64,000 bases of DNA from Strongyloides papillosus (lineage: Eukaryota > Nematoda > Chromadorea > Rhabditida > Strongyloididae), in assembly GCA_005656395.1 (NCBI GenBank), contig SRSI01000048.1, positions 2,046,001-2,110,000 of the forward strand, given 5' to 3'. The notes beneath the pieces are model-generated. The model saw only the letters and a program-made list of their open reading frames with translations, had not been told where the DNA came from and made no database searches. This document shows positions 9,596-21,834 of this stretch, one piece after another (position 1 is the first letter of the stretch; each line of letters starts with the position of its first letter). A program made the position numbers and the translations under genes.

Positions 9596-11442
9596 AAAAT
9601 ATTGTGTTAAGTGTTTGTAAAGGAGTGTGTTAGGCAGAAATAATAGGTTTAAATTAAAAATTAGGTATTTTGTACCATTAGGTAATATTCATTTCCTTAC
9701 ACTTATTCTTTTCAACAAAAAAAAGTTTTTTATCTAAAATTACACTTAAATAGTTTTTGAATGGATGGTTATATGAATTGTTAATATATTTTTAAAATAA
9801 ATGTTGTTATATATTTACAAAATTTATCTTTTATGTAATATAATAATATAGTAGTTTGGAGAAGTAGAACGAGGATCATTTTTCTATATTTTTGTGTATT
9901 AAAGGACTTCCAAACTTGTATTAAGAGTAATTGACATTTATATTCTATTTATTTCAAAGATTTACAATAATTTGAGGTTTGATCAACTAGTATGTGTTTA
10001 ATTTGATGTAGCGGTAAAACTTTTATACATACTTTATGTGTAACGATGGATTATTGTTATTATTATCAATTCTTTTCTTTATATTATTTGCAATTTGATA
10101 CTCCATTTGTGATTCATTAAAAGTTTCCTAATATGATATTATTATTTATTTGCTAAAAAAAAGTTTCAAATCCAGTTTATTTTTAATTTTATTCTAATTT
10201 TTTCTACTTCCTATTATAGATTAAATTTAATAGTAATGGCAAAAGATTACTAATTTTTTGTCTCACCATTTAATTTTCCTTTAATTTCCTCAATCCTGGA
10301 AACTTGTTTTTGATATAATAAATCCTCATAACTAATAGTATTTGTTAAGATAAGATAATAAAAAAAGTAGAATGTGATTAGTATTTTCATCTTCTTTAAT
10401 ATGACCTGATACTATTAAAAGAGAGTTTAACTTTTGTAAAGATACATTTTATTCTTCATCCTCATTTTATATTATAGTATAATCTTCTATATCAAGTTCA
10501 TATCAATACAATTAAATAGAAGAAGACCTTTTGAATTAAAATAGTAAAAATATTATCCATTAAGTATTGTTGTGTGAAGTTTATTTTATCAATGTTATAA
10601 TATCTATACTATTATTTTATAATTTTTTTTTATGTCCATTAAATAAATTTTTATCTTCAAAATTGTTTTCTCTTTTTATTTTTATGATACCCTCCATATG
10701 ATTATATTACAGGAGTCACAAAGGCGTGTCTGAAGAAGTTTATGAGTGAAATGTTCTTATAATATTTAAAAGAAAGAAAAAATATATTCCACAAAACTCA
10801 TATTTCATTGATGAATATCATTTTACTCATAAAAAATTCTTAAGTATTTTTATATATTATTATTATCACTAAATAGATAATTTTATAATACTTATATGGA
10901 AAACTTTTTAATTATGAGAAAGTACTTAAAAAACAAGTAGATTACCTTTATTATTCTTTTTCAAAACATGTCAATTATACTTTTAAATACTACTATTATT
11001 ATCATAATGTTCTTTTAAATATTTTTATCAATAAACAGCCATCTGATGATGATTATTTATTTATAATATAATTCTTTTACCATAAAAAATTATATAGGTA
11101 CAACATGGGAAACAAAAATGATAGAGGTGTAAATATGTGTGTATTGTGATTATTATTTGGAGAGAAGAAAAAAATTCAACAAATTCCTGCTTACTCAACT
11201 AGTTTTTCTTATTTTTAGGTGACAGAAACTATTATATATACCTATTGTATTTTAGAAGAACGATTGAAGTGAGTGATTAAGCTAGGAAGTATTGTATAAC
11301 ATTTATATTTGAGGATTATATTTTTTTTTCTTATAACAAATAATATTTCTATATTTGCTATACTACATCATTATCAAGATAAATCATTGTATATTCTATC
11401 ATCTAAACTATTTTGAACTGTATATGCTATATTTAATCAAAT
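9596..11442. other. AT-rich gene-free stretch
   Basis: About 1.8 kb of T/A runs. Apparent splice-like pieces at 10710-10740 and 11160-11220 do not extend into usable reading frames. Nothing else recognised. Confidence 0.45.
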
Positions 11443-11817
11443 ATGAGGCTATTCTATTATATAATTGATGGGAAATTAAAAAATATTTTATTAATTACAT
11501 TATTTTTATGGGGTAAAGTTACTGGAAAATATATTTTAACTAATGATCTGGGGCAAGGTAAGATTTTTGTCATTATTGTAGTAATTTTTTAAGATATCGA
11601 AATTAATAGTGATCAGCTGTCAAATTATGGTGAATTATCTCTGAATGATGAACCGTTAGTCCCAAAAAACAAGATTGATGATAATGATCAAGTGATGATT
11701 ATAAATAGTGAGATCACAAAGGATGATCATCCATTATTAAATAAGTCAAAGGATGAAGATCTAAACATACCAGAAAGTGAAGGAATGATATCACAGTATG
11801 ATAAAAAAACCTTATAG
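11443..11817 (+). CDS. small secreted acidic protein, two exons, unidentified
   Basis: I do not recognise the family. Exon 1 is 11443-11557 and exon 2 is 11594-11817, separated by a 36-nt intron (GTAAGA..TTTTTTAAG). Only this acceptor keeps the frame open, because the nearer AG leads at once to a stop. The 112-residue product has an N-terminal hydrophobic stretch (about residues 14-24, LLITLFLWG) compatible with a signal peptide. The rest is very polar and rich in Asp, Glu, Asn, Ser and Lys (repeated DDN, KDD and KDED clusters), with no cysteine. It looks like a short secreted or intrinsically disordered peptide precursor. Open frame through both exons and clean splice sites support a real gene; function is unknown. 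Confidence 0.62.
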
Positions 11818-14583
11818 AAATCTTACCATACTAGTAGTTAATGTTCTTTTTTTATAATAAATAACTTTTTGTTTTTCAAATTATTTTTTAACCTAACTTT
11901 TTTTATTCAAAATATATTAACATTATACAAAAGATCTTCAACAATTTAATAACAAATATTATTTAATAGCACATACCAAAGCAAGTAAAAAACTTTTTTT
12001 TTACACCAACCAACCAAAAGACAAAATTGATCTAATCAAAAGCAATTTATCAATTCCATCCAATTACCTAATTTAAATGTCAATAATAGAAAATAAATAA
12101 ATTTTCTAAAGTTACATGAATTAATTTTTGGTACCAAAAATTATATATTAATTAAATATACTTTTTAACAAAGCATAAAGAAACTTTTTTTTTTACCACA
12201 AAGAACATTTGTCACATTAATACAATACTTTTCTGAAATACCCAATTACATCATCTCTTTTAAATTAAATCTTTTTTAATTACACACAAATTATGGTGGG
12301 ATAAAATAATTTAAGATAAAAGTCTTTTTGTTCTTCCTTATTCTAAAAGACATGTGTTGTCAATTAAATAAAACTATAAATTTTAATAAAACTTTTTGCC
12401 AAATCTCCCACAAATTTCATATATTAAATTATTCTTTTCGCTAATTGTATATTAAAAATGACAAATAACTTTTTCTTATCTTATTAAAATACATGTTCAG
12501 AATTACTATAATATTAAAATACCTAATGATTGTAATTATTTTTTTACAGTTAAATTAATTAACTTACCTACCTTTTTCATACTATATTATTACAAAGTAA
12601 CTATATATCATATCAAAGTTGATTTATGTTTGTTCTAAAATATTCCTATTAGATATTTTACATATCAAATGATTTTTAATTTGTATACATTTATAGAAAA
12701 TTTATATATATATCTTCTAAAGTAAATAAACGGAGAAAAATTAAACTTTATCCAATAAATCATTTAAGTTATAGAAAAAAAGAAATTTCAGTTACTACTT
12801 AAATGATTTATTTAACTGTCTAAAATTTAGGTGTGGTTTTTATATTATTATTTTCTAATCCAATTTCTTATTACCAAAAAAAATTATTTTAACACTGAAT
12901 TCTTTATCAAATTTGTTTCACTTTTTTAAACAAACATGTTGCATACAACTACTATTTATATGTGTAATCCCAAACGGTTTAATTTTATATTGTACAATTT
13001 GTACATATATAGACATAACAAATTATTCTTTCTAAAGAAGTACCAAAATTTCCTATCAATTTCATTTCATATTTTTTTCAAGTTGCATATTATACTTAAT
13101 ATATCGTTTCTCAAAGTTTTTAAACATTTCCAAGATGCCTATTTATCATTTTTTTTTATTTTTCTAACATATAGTTATGGAAATTTTTATTACTTCAGTA
13201 AATATTATGGAAATATTTGAAAAAAAATTTTATGACTACCATTTTTGTTCACATTAAATATGGACAAGAAAATGTTTTAGTGATATATACTCCTTTTAAT
13301 GATCTCAAGAAATGTAATTTCTATAAAAACGTGCTTTAAAGTACATCATAAATATATATATGTATTTGATACCTTAAAAGAAAAGTAATCTTCTTATCAA
13401 TTAATATTGTAACATTTTTAAGTACTACTATAAACTCTCCTTATCACTTTTTTATTATTATTATTAAAAATTAAGTCACAAAATTCCATTTGTATATAAT
13501 AAAGATTCATCTGGAATATAATTATAATACATAATTATTAAAAATAGTATTTGGAAAAAAATTATGTAAAAATATTTATCACATTATATATTACAATCTA
13601 TTTATATATATGTTTTGTTGTCGTCATAATTGACAACTTTATCATATAAACATATTTATTCACATTCCATAACTTCTTTTCTTGATTTCTTCTCTCCATT
13701 ATACACATAGACGTCTATATATGTAGATGTCTTATTTTGATCTTCCCTCCTTTTTTAATAAATTATCACTTCATATTATCATCATTAAAAGTTACTCTAT
13801 CAACAACAACACACCATTTATCTTTTATAATCAAACTAAAGGATATAATATCACTATCACACTGTGTCGTATAATTCCTTAACTTCCATTAACTACCACT
13901 TCTAATATCACATTTTGTCTTTAATTAATTCTATTCCTAAAATATTTTATTGTAATAATTATTTATTTATCAAAAAAAAATGTGTTGTGCTATTAAAAAA
14001 ATAATGGAAAATGATAAAAATTAACATTATATAATAAATTATATGTGAAATAATTTATTCTTTATTAAAAATTCTTTTTGATTAACTTTTTTCAATTTGT
14101 TTAATACATTTACCTGTCCAAAATTAATTATCGGTCCATTAATTTTTCTCATAAATTACAGCTACAAAGTATCGACATCTTATTTCTATTTTATTAAAAT
14201 TATATATAAATATATATTTTACAAAATATTTGTACATTATTTTTGATAATTTTCTATTAATTACAATCATCTATTCTATACAAATATATTAAATATAAAA
14301 AATATAGAAAAAAAAAGTGCTTCTAATTTAATCTTTTTTTTAACTATATAAATTCTTACATTTGCATTATATTGATAACAAAACAATTACCTTCTTTATG
14401 TATAAATTTTTTATATATAAATAATTTAAGATCAAGGCAAATGTTGAAGAGGAAGTTTTTTAACAATTACTGGGTTTACTGTTAAATTAATATTATATTT
14501 GTATTTATATAAATATCAAAAGATTTTTCTAATATAAATTCTAACTACCTTATATTCTTCCAAATTGAAGAAGATATAATATA
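11818..14583. other. AT-rich gene-free stretch
   Basis: About 2.8 kb of extreme A/T content with many ATATATA runs. The open frame at 12936-13220 is Phe/Tyr/Ile/Asn-rich and has no gene-like features. Part of it is presumably the promoter of the next gene. Confidence 0.45.
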
Positions 14584-15300
14584 ATGATTGGATTCAGTAG
14601 AATTATATTCTTGTTAGTTTTTCTGATAGGAAATGTTTTATGTAATGATGTTGAAGATGATGATGATAATATTACTGTTATTAAGAGGTAAGAATCTATA
14701 AAATAAATTATTCTTATTTACCTTCAGAAAAAGAGAAATATTTAACAAAGTTGTAAATGAATTAAATTCACATTCCTTAGCATATTTTAATAATTTCTCT
14801 TCCTATCCAAATTTTGAATCTCAGAATTCATCTAATGATGGTGGTGGTGGATCATTACGCCCAAGGCGAAATAGAATGGAACAAAAGAGAAAAATTTGGA
14901 ATCATCGAAGGAGAAGAAAAGGTAAATATCATTATACAAGTCATTGTATTATTTATATATGTATCATTGATAGTTATATAATCACCATCTAAAAATTAAT
15001 TTTATAGAATGCCCAACAGCCCGTAAAGGACAACATATGATGTTATGTCCATCAAGAAATGAAAGAAATTATGATATTTGTATATCAGTTGAACAGTTAT
15101 GTGATAATGTTGAAAATTGTCCAGAAGGAGAGGATGAAGATTTAAAAAGTTGCATGTTTTACAAAGCGGTAAGAATACTTGTTTTTTAAAGTTTAATAAT
15201 TTTTCTTTTATAGACCAAACATCAATTAAAACACATTTACAATGCCCTTCTTCTATTAACAGAATCAACTGTAGGAGATACTGATAAAAAAGAGCTTTAA
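14584..15300 (+). CDS. secreted LDL-receptor class A protein, prohormone-like
   Basis: Four exons: 14584-14687, 14728-14921, 15008-15168 and 15214-15300 (181 residues). Residues 1-20 form a signal peptide ending LIGNVLC. An acidic stretch (EDDDDN) and a KRKR site at about 34-37 follow, then a linker with RPRR and RRRRK sites, which are typical furin/prohormone-convertase targets. Six cysteines at about 101, 113, 124, 131, 137 and 148 with CDNVENCPEGEDED form one LDL-receptor class A module, whose acidic loop normally binds calcium. The tail SCMFYKATKHQLKHIYNALL resembles what I recall of the LDLa-containing prohormone-4 group of invertebrate neuropeptide precursors; that link is recollection, not a search. 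Dibasic processing sites plus LDLa make a secreted signalling precursor the likeliest role. Confidence 0.82.
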
Positions 15301-16835
15301 AACATATTTTTCAAAAAGTTTATTTTTTTCAATGATAGTTTATATTTTTTAGAGACAAAAAGAAGTAACTTATGATCTCATTATTATCTTATTAATTAAT
15401 ATTTGAAATAACCTTTCTTTTTATTATTTTTCTATTATAAAGTTTCAATCTTTAATTTGTTTATATAAAATCTTTTTAAATGTATTTTTCATTAACGGGT
15501 TTGTATTTAGTAAAATTAGAAAATGTTTTTCATTATATTAAAAATTATATAAGAAAAGTGTAAATTATTTAAAAATATTCTTAAGCTTCAGTAGACAGAA
15601 AGGAGAATGAAATATTTGGTTTATTTTGATAACATACACATTATAATTAAAGTCTCTGTTTGACTTTATTTGATAGTAAATAGTATTTTTATGATGGAAT
15701 TATTTTAATAAAATATTTTTTTTGATAAGAGATTAGTAATTTTGCTGATATTTATTAAACTTTTCTTTTTTCAACTTATAATACGTTTGTTCCACTAATT
15801 ATATATCAACAATTTTTTACTACTAAAAGTCAAACGTAACTTTTAAAAGTCTAATCATAACATTGCACTTTTAGTGTCAAAAGTTATAATATCTTAAATT
15901 ATCATAAAACCTTCACTAGAAACACTAATTTATCAAGTTAAACTAACATTGAAAGTCTTTAAAAAAGATGTCATATAAAAATAATGATTATCCAAGAATA
16001 ACTGATCACTGATCTTATCACTTTCTTTGTTATCAAATATTCCTTAATAAAATACCATACATTAAATAAAAAAATGCAAACAAGTGTAATTCAATTAACT
16101 TGGTTCAGGTACTCATTTAATTATATTTTTTTTGTTATCAAAAAAAGCAACATTAATTAAAATAAGTTTTGAAAATAATTCTATTTTTTTTAAATCTCAA
16201 GACTCCTATTTATATTACCATTTTAATATTTAGTGCTAAATTTAGTTTGATTTTTGATCTTGATATAAAAAAATTCACTTTGGTGTTGAAAAGTCATAAA
16301 CCATTTCTTCAAGTACAATAAATATTTTAAATTATATTAAAACTTTGTACATCTTTCTTTATGTAATTGATAATCAAAAAAACAATAACTTTGCACTTGA
16401 AAATATGACAACAATTCTGACTATGCACGCAATACCTATAGAAGGTGTAAAAACCGTACTGTATTTACTATTTAAAATTAATAAATATTGACATTATAAA
16501 AACCTTTGATTAAACTTCATGTCTATAAATATTTGAAGTCTAAACTAGACGTCTTATATAAATATTTAAATTTTCAAAACAATTAGTTGTATTGGTACAC
16601 ACGAAAATATTCACAACCATTATCATAACAAAAATATACAATCACAAACCTTTTTAAGTATTAAAAATCAAGGAATTAATGTAGGATAACTTGAATAATT
16701 AAATTTTTTTAATCAAAAATTAAATAGTTAACTTGAATTTGAGTTAATTTAATACGAAGATGAACAAATGATTAATTCGATTATCTAAGTTATTTGTTAT
16801 AAAAAAGATAACATATATTTTGTTTTTTTTATCAG
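15301..16835. other. AT-rich gene-free stretch
   Basis: 1.5 kb with no convincing reading frame on either strand. Its right end is a strong TTTTTTATCAG acceptor at 16826-16835, which opens the relic described next. Confidence 0.45.
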
Positions 16836-17109
16836 ATTGAAACATTCAAGAATTTGAAATATTCAGATTATTTAAATGATTATTTCAAGCATATGATCAG
16901 TTTTTCCGATTGGCTGTAAGATAAAGTTTTTTTTTAAAGAATAAAGCCACGATTTAGCATAAATAGTGGACATAACTTCTTCTTATTCTATTAACACCAT
17001 TTTAAGTTAAAATAAGACTTTTAAAGATGCTGGAACTACAGTAAAGTATCGAGTTGATGCAATTATTGCAGGTAATTATAGCAAAGTTGGATTTCGTAAA
17101 CATCAATAA
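16836..17109 (+). pseudogene. two protein-like fragments, possible relic exons
   Basis: Directly after a good acceptor, 16836-16919 reads 27 codons (IETFKNLKYSDYL...ISFSDWL) to a TAA. About 100 bp on, 17017-17109 reads 30 codons (TFKDAGTTVKYRVDAIIAG...) to another TAA. Both have balanced amino-acid use unlike the AT-driven frames nearby. I found no splice pair that joins them in frame and no start codon, so I read them as remains of a dead gene or missed exons of a poorly resolved one. I do not recognise the family. Confidence 0.3.
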
Positions 17110-17365
17110 CATAATACATTTCACCTCCTTCCATGAAAATACCACACCACGTAGAATATAGAAAACAATTTCCCAATAATATCCTACAATTTTTCGTGCC
17201 CAAACACATCCCCTCTCATTTATTTACCATAACTCTATGTAACCGTTAGCTAACAACCAAATAAGAGAAAATTTCCTTTTCCTACAAAAAATATTGATTT
17301 CAAATAAAATATTAAAAAGTTGCCATTCTTGATGCTTAATTTTAGATAATTATAATTATATTAAA

Positions 17366-18148
17366 ATGACTGGTATTATTGCCAAGACATCCCTATTTAT
17401 CTCCATATCGACTGGATTTATATTAACATGTATTGGTAAGTGGAAGTTTACTTTTTCCTATTAATAAATATAAAATTTCTTAGGGCTATACTATATGCTT
17501 ACTGGGCAAGGGTCAAGGATAGACTTCGGATGGTTTCTTGAGAAAACATCACCTAGTATGTGGGCAGGCCTAGGTGTAGGTGCTTCACTTTCACTTTCTG
17601 TTATTGGTGCTGGATGGTAAACTTCAAAAATAAGTACCTTAATTTAATATTTGATTAACTTTTAGGGGAATTTTCACAACAGGATCATCAATTCTTGGTG
17701 GTGGAGTGAAAGCTCCAAGAATTCGAACAAAGAACTTAGTTTCCATTATCTTCTGCGAGGCTGTGGCTATTTTTGGCATAATTATGGCTTTTGTCTTCGT
17801 TGGGAAGTTACACTCATTTGATCCATCAAAAGCAACGAGAGAAATCTATGCTAGAAATCTTTTTTCAGGCTATCTTATCTTTGGTGGTGGTTTAACAGTT
17901 GGTTTCTCGAATCTTGTTTGCGGAATCGCTGTTGGTATTGTTGGTTCAGGGGCTGCATTGGCTGATGCCGCCAACCCATCACTTTTTGTTAAAATTCTTA
18001 TCATTGAAATTTTCGCTTCTGCCATCGGTCTCTTTGGAATGATTATTGGTATTGTTCAGGTAAATTTCAAATTCCCATATTCCTAAAATTCAAATAACTT
18101 ATTTCCCTATTTTTTTAGACAAACAAAGCTCAAATGGGAAATAACTAA
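17366..18148 (+). CDS. vha-4: V-type ATPase 21-kDa proteolipid, subunit c''
   Basis: Four exons: 17366-17435, 17484-17616, 17666-18059 and 18119-18148, giving 208 residues (human ATP6V0B has 205). The protein is a membrane-ring subunit of the Vo sector that carries protons across endomembranes. Hallmarks seen are [34 protein letters not shown] and [16 protein letters not shown], followed by [12 protein letters not shown], whose Glu is the proton-binding residue. A second conserved acidic residue lies in the last helix ([11 protein letters not shown]). The last exon encodes only nine residues. Splice phases are 1, 2 and 0, and all junctions preserve family sequence, so the model is secure. Confidence 0.96.
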
Positions 18149-18201
18149 GAACCAAGAGTATTAAAAGATTTCTATCTACAAAAATTCTCCATTAGAATGT
18201 A

Positions 18202-18408
18202 TTAATTTAAATTAAAATTCTCGATATTTTTATGTACTTTTACATATTCCTCGATTACTGTAGAATTTCTACTCTCCAAAGTGTTATTGACACTCTTTTT
18301 ATCATAAATATCCAATAATAAATGTATATTTAAGAAATTTCTGTGAAATTTCTCGAAAATCTCAAACACGTGTTCGATTTCTTCTTCCACAGTTGCTGAG
18401 ACCACCAT
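18202..18408 (-). CDS. possible small protein between vha-4 and the phosphatase
   Basis: A 68-residue frame reads VVSATVEEEIEHVFEIFEKF onward, rich in Glu, Val, His and hydrophobic residues in a helical pattern, which is not the usual AT-driven composition. A GTCTTTAG acceptor lies two bases before the ATG at 18406-18408, as for trans-spliced genes. It shares no overlap with its neighbours. I do not recognise a family. It could be real, or a chance frame. Confidence 0.3.
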   Translation of the reverse strand: MVVSATVEEEIEHVFEIFEKFHRNFLNIHLLLDIYDKKSVNNTLESRNSTVIEEYVKVHKNIENFNLN

Positions 18409-18537
18409 TTCTAAAGACAATTTTGAATATGAATAAATTAATTTCCAAATTTTATTTCTTAATAATTAATATTTAAAAAGAATAATCTTAGTCATTGTAT
18501 GTAGTGTTTCTAACAATTAGATAAAGGAGACGCGACA

Positions 18538-19601
18538 ATGGAGTCAACAAAAGTGATAGATGAATCCAAAAACCCAATAAATACTCCAGAAATCTTATCA
18601 ATGTATGAGAAAGAGGAATTCTTTACAAAACGTGAAAGTCCAAGCGATATAAAAGCAAGAATAGAGGGTTACATAAAAAGATTATCCGAAGACTGGAGTC
18701 CAGCACTAGCAACATGCTTATTCTCTGAACAAGAACTCCTCGAGATTGTCTATCGTGCTCGAGAAACTTTTTGGATGCAGCCAATTTTTGTTGACGTCAC
18801 CACTGATGTAACTGTTGTAGGGGATATTCACGGGCAATTTGAAGATTTGCTAGCTATATTCCATTATAATGGCTACCCACCAGATACCAAATACATATTT
18901 CTCGGGGACTACGTTGATAGGGGTCCCTTCCAATTGGAAGTTATTACAATTCTTTTCTGTCTCAAAATATTGTATCCCGATGATATTACACTATTAAGAG
19001 GCAATCATGAATCAAGGTAGGACTCATGCATTCAATAAGTTATTTAATTCCTTTTTCCAGACTTGTAAATGCACAGTATGGATTCTACTCTGAGTGTAAA
19101 AAACGTTATTCACTTCATTTATGGGAAGTGTTCCAAACAGCATTTGCTAACATGCCATTTTGCGCATTGATAGAAAAGAAAGTCCTTTGTATGCATGGAG
19201 GGATCTCTGATGAACTATTTGATTTCCAACAATTCGAAGAGATTGAAAGACCATGTGATATCCCTGATTTGGGACTTCTAGCAGATTTAACCTGGTCGGA
19301 TCCATCAGAGAAAATCTTAAGTTTCGAAGAATCACCCAGAGGAGCATCAAAAATATTCGGGAAAAATGCATTAGAAAACTTCCTCTCAGTAAATGACATC
19401 CAAATGGTTGTCCGGGCACATCAGGTAGTGGATGAAGGTTTTGAATTTTTTGCCGACAAAAAACTAGTAACAATCTTTTCGGCTCCTCATTATACCTGTC
19501 AATCTAATAATAAATCGGCAGTCATGAAGTTTTCCGCGAATCTTAAGTACACTTTTGTTGTCTTTGAACCTGTAAACGGATTCACATTTGATGTCCATTA
19601 A
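18538..19601 (+). CDS. PP1-like serine/threonine protein phosphatase catalytic subunit
   Basis: Two exons, 18538-19016 and 19061-19601 (339 residues), joined at phase 2 inside the RGNHES-R motif. It belongs to the PPP metallophosphatase family: GDIHGQ (95-100), GDYVDRG (123-129), RGNHE (154-158), a HGGIS loop and RAHQ are all present, so the two-metal active site is complete. Overall it resembles PP1 (WSDP, SAP-Y motif) but is divergent. RGNHEC is RGNHES, SAPNYC is SAPHYT, and the N-terminus carries about 30 extra residues. Nematodes have many PP1-like paralogues, often expressed in the male germ line; this copy fits that type, but expression is not visible here. The C-terminus lacks the long PP1 tail. 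Confidence 0.93.
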
Positions 19602-20180
19602 AATTATATTGTTTGAGATATAATTACTTCAGTACCGTGGATAAAAATAGAATCAGCATTCTTTTAAAATACTAATAATTAATGTCAACTGTCACTTTTG
19701 TTTACACACATAAAAATAAATATTATGATTAATACAAAAAAACGCTAATTCTTTTGTTCTCTCATTTATTTTTAATAAATTAACAAAAATCATAAGATTC
19801 AAAATCAGATGACACTTAATAGTCGTAATAAATGTAATAAAAAAAATTAGCGGCGTTTTACATAAGTAAAACAATAAAAATTATTGGTAAACTGTTCCTC
19901 ATATTCTTTAACAAAAAATTTTTATGCATAATACATTTTTCTTTTTCCACTTGAATCAATAGAAAGATCTAGAAAGTTTTATGTCATTGTTATGAAAGTG
20001 TGTGAAAAATTATTTCTATAATATTTCATAATACCTCTTTATCATTGTAATTTTTATACTATATATTTGTACGAAGTATTCTATAAATTAAATTTCTTGT
20101 AATATTCATCTCTTTCAGTCTCGTGTACTAACATAAGCTTCTACCCTGCTTACGAGGCAACAAATCTTCAGTTATAACCA
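19602..20180. other. intergenic
   Basis: AT-rich. A CAATCTTCAG-like acceptor lies about 12 bp before the NTF2 start. A minus-strand open frame at 19692-19874 is low complexity and not taken as a gene. Confidence 0.5.
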
Positions 20181-20632
20181 ATGGCTTTTAATCCCAACTT
20201 CAATGAAATCGGTGTTGCTTTTGTCAATCACTATTACTCTAAATTTGATGTAGGAGATGTCAATACTAGAACTCAGGGACTAAGTGATTTGTATGATCCT
20301 GAGAATTCTTACTTAACTTTTGAGGGAAAGCAGTGTAAAGGAAGGGATCAAATCCTGTCCCAACATCAGGTATGTAATATAATTCATTTTCTCTTCATCC
20401 TTTATGATATTTCCTTTTTTAGCAACTTACATTTCAACAAATAAAACGTGCTCTTACCAAGATTGACTGTCAACCATTGTATGACGGAGCGATTGCTGTA
20501 GTAGTCATCGGCCAACTACAAACTGATGAAGATCCAATACAATCATTCAATCACTTCTTTATCCTACGACCAAATGCAGGGTCATTCTTTATTTCTAATG
20601 AAGTTTTCCGTTTGGTACTTCATGACCATTAG
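20181..20632 (+). CDS. ran-4: nuclear transport factor 2 (NTF2)
   Basis: Two exons, 20181-20369 and 20423-20632 (132 residues; NTF2 is usually about 127). The protein imports RanGDP into the nucleus by binding it and FxFG nucleoporins as a dimer. Family features: FVNHYYSKFD near the N-terminus, LSDLYDPENSYLTFEG, the QQIKRALTKIDCQP strand-helix, and the C-terminal block FNHFFILRPNAGSFFISNEVFRL. The conserved acidic pair that contacts Ran is represented by QTDEDP. Phase 0 intron of 53 nt. The model covers the entire domain with no gaps. Confidence 0.95.
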
Positions 20633-21013
20633 ATATATAGTGAAATAACATTATAAAATCTTTTACAACATCTAATACCTTGGAATATTATTTTATTATT
20701 TTCAAGTCTCTTCTATTATTATTATCTCTGTTTTTATATAAATGATTTTGTTATACTTCATTTATTATCAGTTTATATCAAGTATAATTATTACTAAATT
20801 AAAGGAAATTTTTGTGATATAAAAATTATTTTCGAGTAGTTTCTTACAACATTTTTGGAAATATATTCTTGTGAATGAAGTTAGTTGTTCATTTTTCCGC
20901 CTCTTCTATCATTTTGAAATATTCGAATGAAATTTCTTCAGTGAAATACCATATCACTTGTGTCGTAATTTAGTAAATTTTAAAATTCATTTTCAGAAGG
21001 ATAGAATAGGAGG
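20633..21013. other. intergenic
   Basis: 381 bp of AT-rich DNA between NTF2 and TMEM208 with a TTTTCAG acceptor about 18 bp before the TMEM208 start. No other feature seen. Confidence 0.5.
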
Positions 21014-21599
21014 ATGAATGCCAGTGGAAAAGGGAAAAAGTTAACAAAAGGACAGAAACAAATATATGATGATAATATGTCCACTATCAGGACATATACA
21101 GGTATCTCATATGCCTCTGTGGTATGTTTTAACAAAACACCAAGAGTGAAAGTTCCAACATGTGTATAAACATTTCTTCTAGGCCATATATTTATTAGTA
21201 GCATACTTCTTAACATCTCCATCAACATGGGAATGGGTAGGCTTCACATTTGCCTTCCTCCTTCAAAATATCGCAATTGGATTGATGTGCATCTCCGCCA
21301 AAGCAAAGAAAAATGAGAAAGGAGTGGTTATAGATGCTGGAAGTGATCTCAATGATCCAGAGGCTTTTGGTGAATACTTGTTGGATTTGATAATTCTATC
21401 CTCTGCTTGTCATGTCCTTGGAGCAATCTACTCAAAGTTCTATCTCTTACTTTTGGTCATCCCCGGTTACGCCATCTACAAAGGAAGTACCTCTTTCTTA
21501 ATTCCGTGGTTAACAGCAGGAAGTGATACTCCCCCTGAAGAGGATGGCGGAAAGGGCAAGAAAAAGCAACAGGAAAAAGTTAAATACAAAAGATACTAA
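21014..21599 (+). CDS. TMEM208: TMEM208/SND2-type ER membrane protein
   Basis: Two exons, 21014-21121 and 21183-21599 (174 residues; human TMEM208 has 173). It is an ER protein implicated in the SRP-independent targeting pathway. The N-terminus has GKGKKLTKGQKQIYDDN, as in the family, followed by paired hydrophobic segments (about 32-70), a loop with DLNDPEAFGEYLLDLIILS, and another hydrophobic pair (about 95-135). The tail is acidic then Lys-rich (GKGKKKQQEKVKYKRY). Phase 0 intron of 61 nt. It runs convergent to the membrane-protein gene on the other strand, with about 240 bp between stops. Confidence 0.92.
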
Positions 21600-21834
21600 T
21601 TAAATGAGAGTATTACTAGCTTCTTTGATTAATTTTTTATTTTATTTGAGAAAAAAAAACAAATACAACTAAAAATTAATATTATAAAATAATAATTAAA
21701 ATCGGAGACAGTCATACACTCCATAAAAACAATTTTCATGATTACACATTTCTTTTGCGATTAAGATCGTATTCCTCTTCTTATCATTGACTTTTTACAC
21801 AATAACCTAAATAGTTGTTTTTGATAAATCCTAT

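Noticed and set aside
12936..13220. 94-residue frame in the 11.8-14.6 kb gap
   Set aside because: Phe/Tyr/Ile/Asn-rich with no domain, splice or start context; typical of AT-rich noncoding DNA here.
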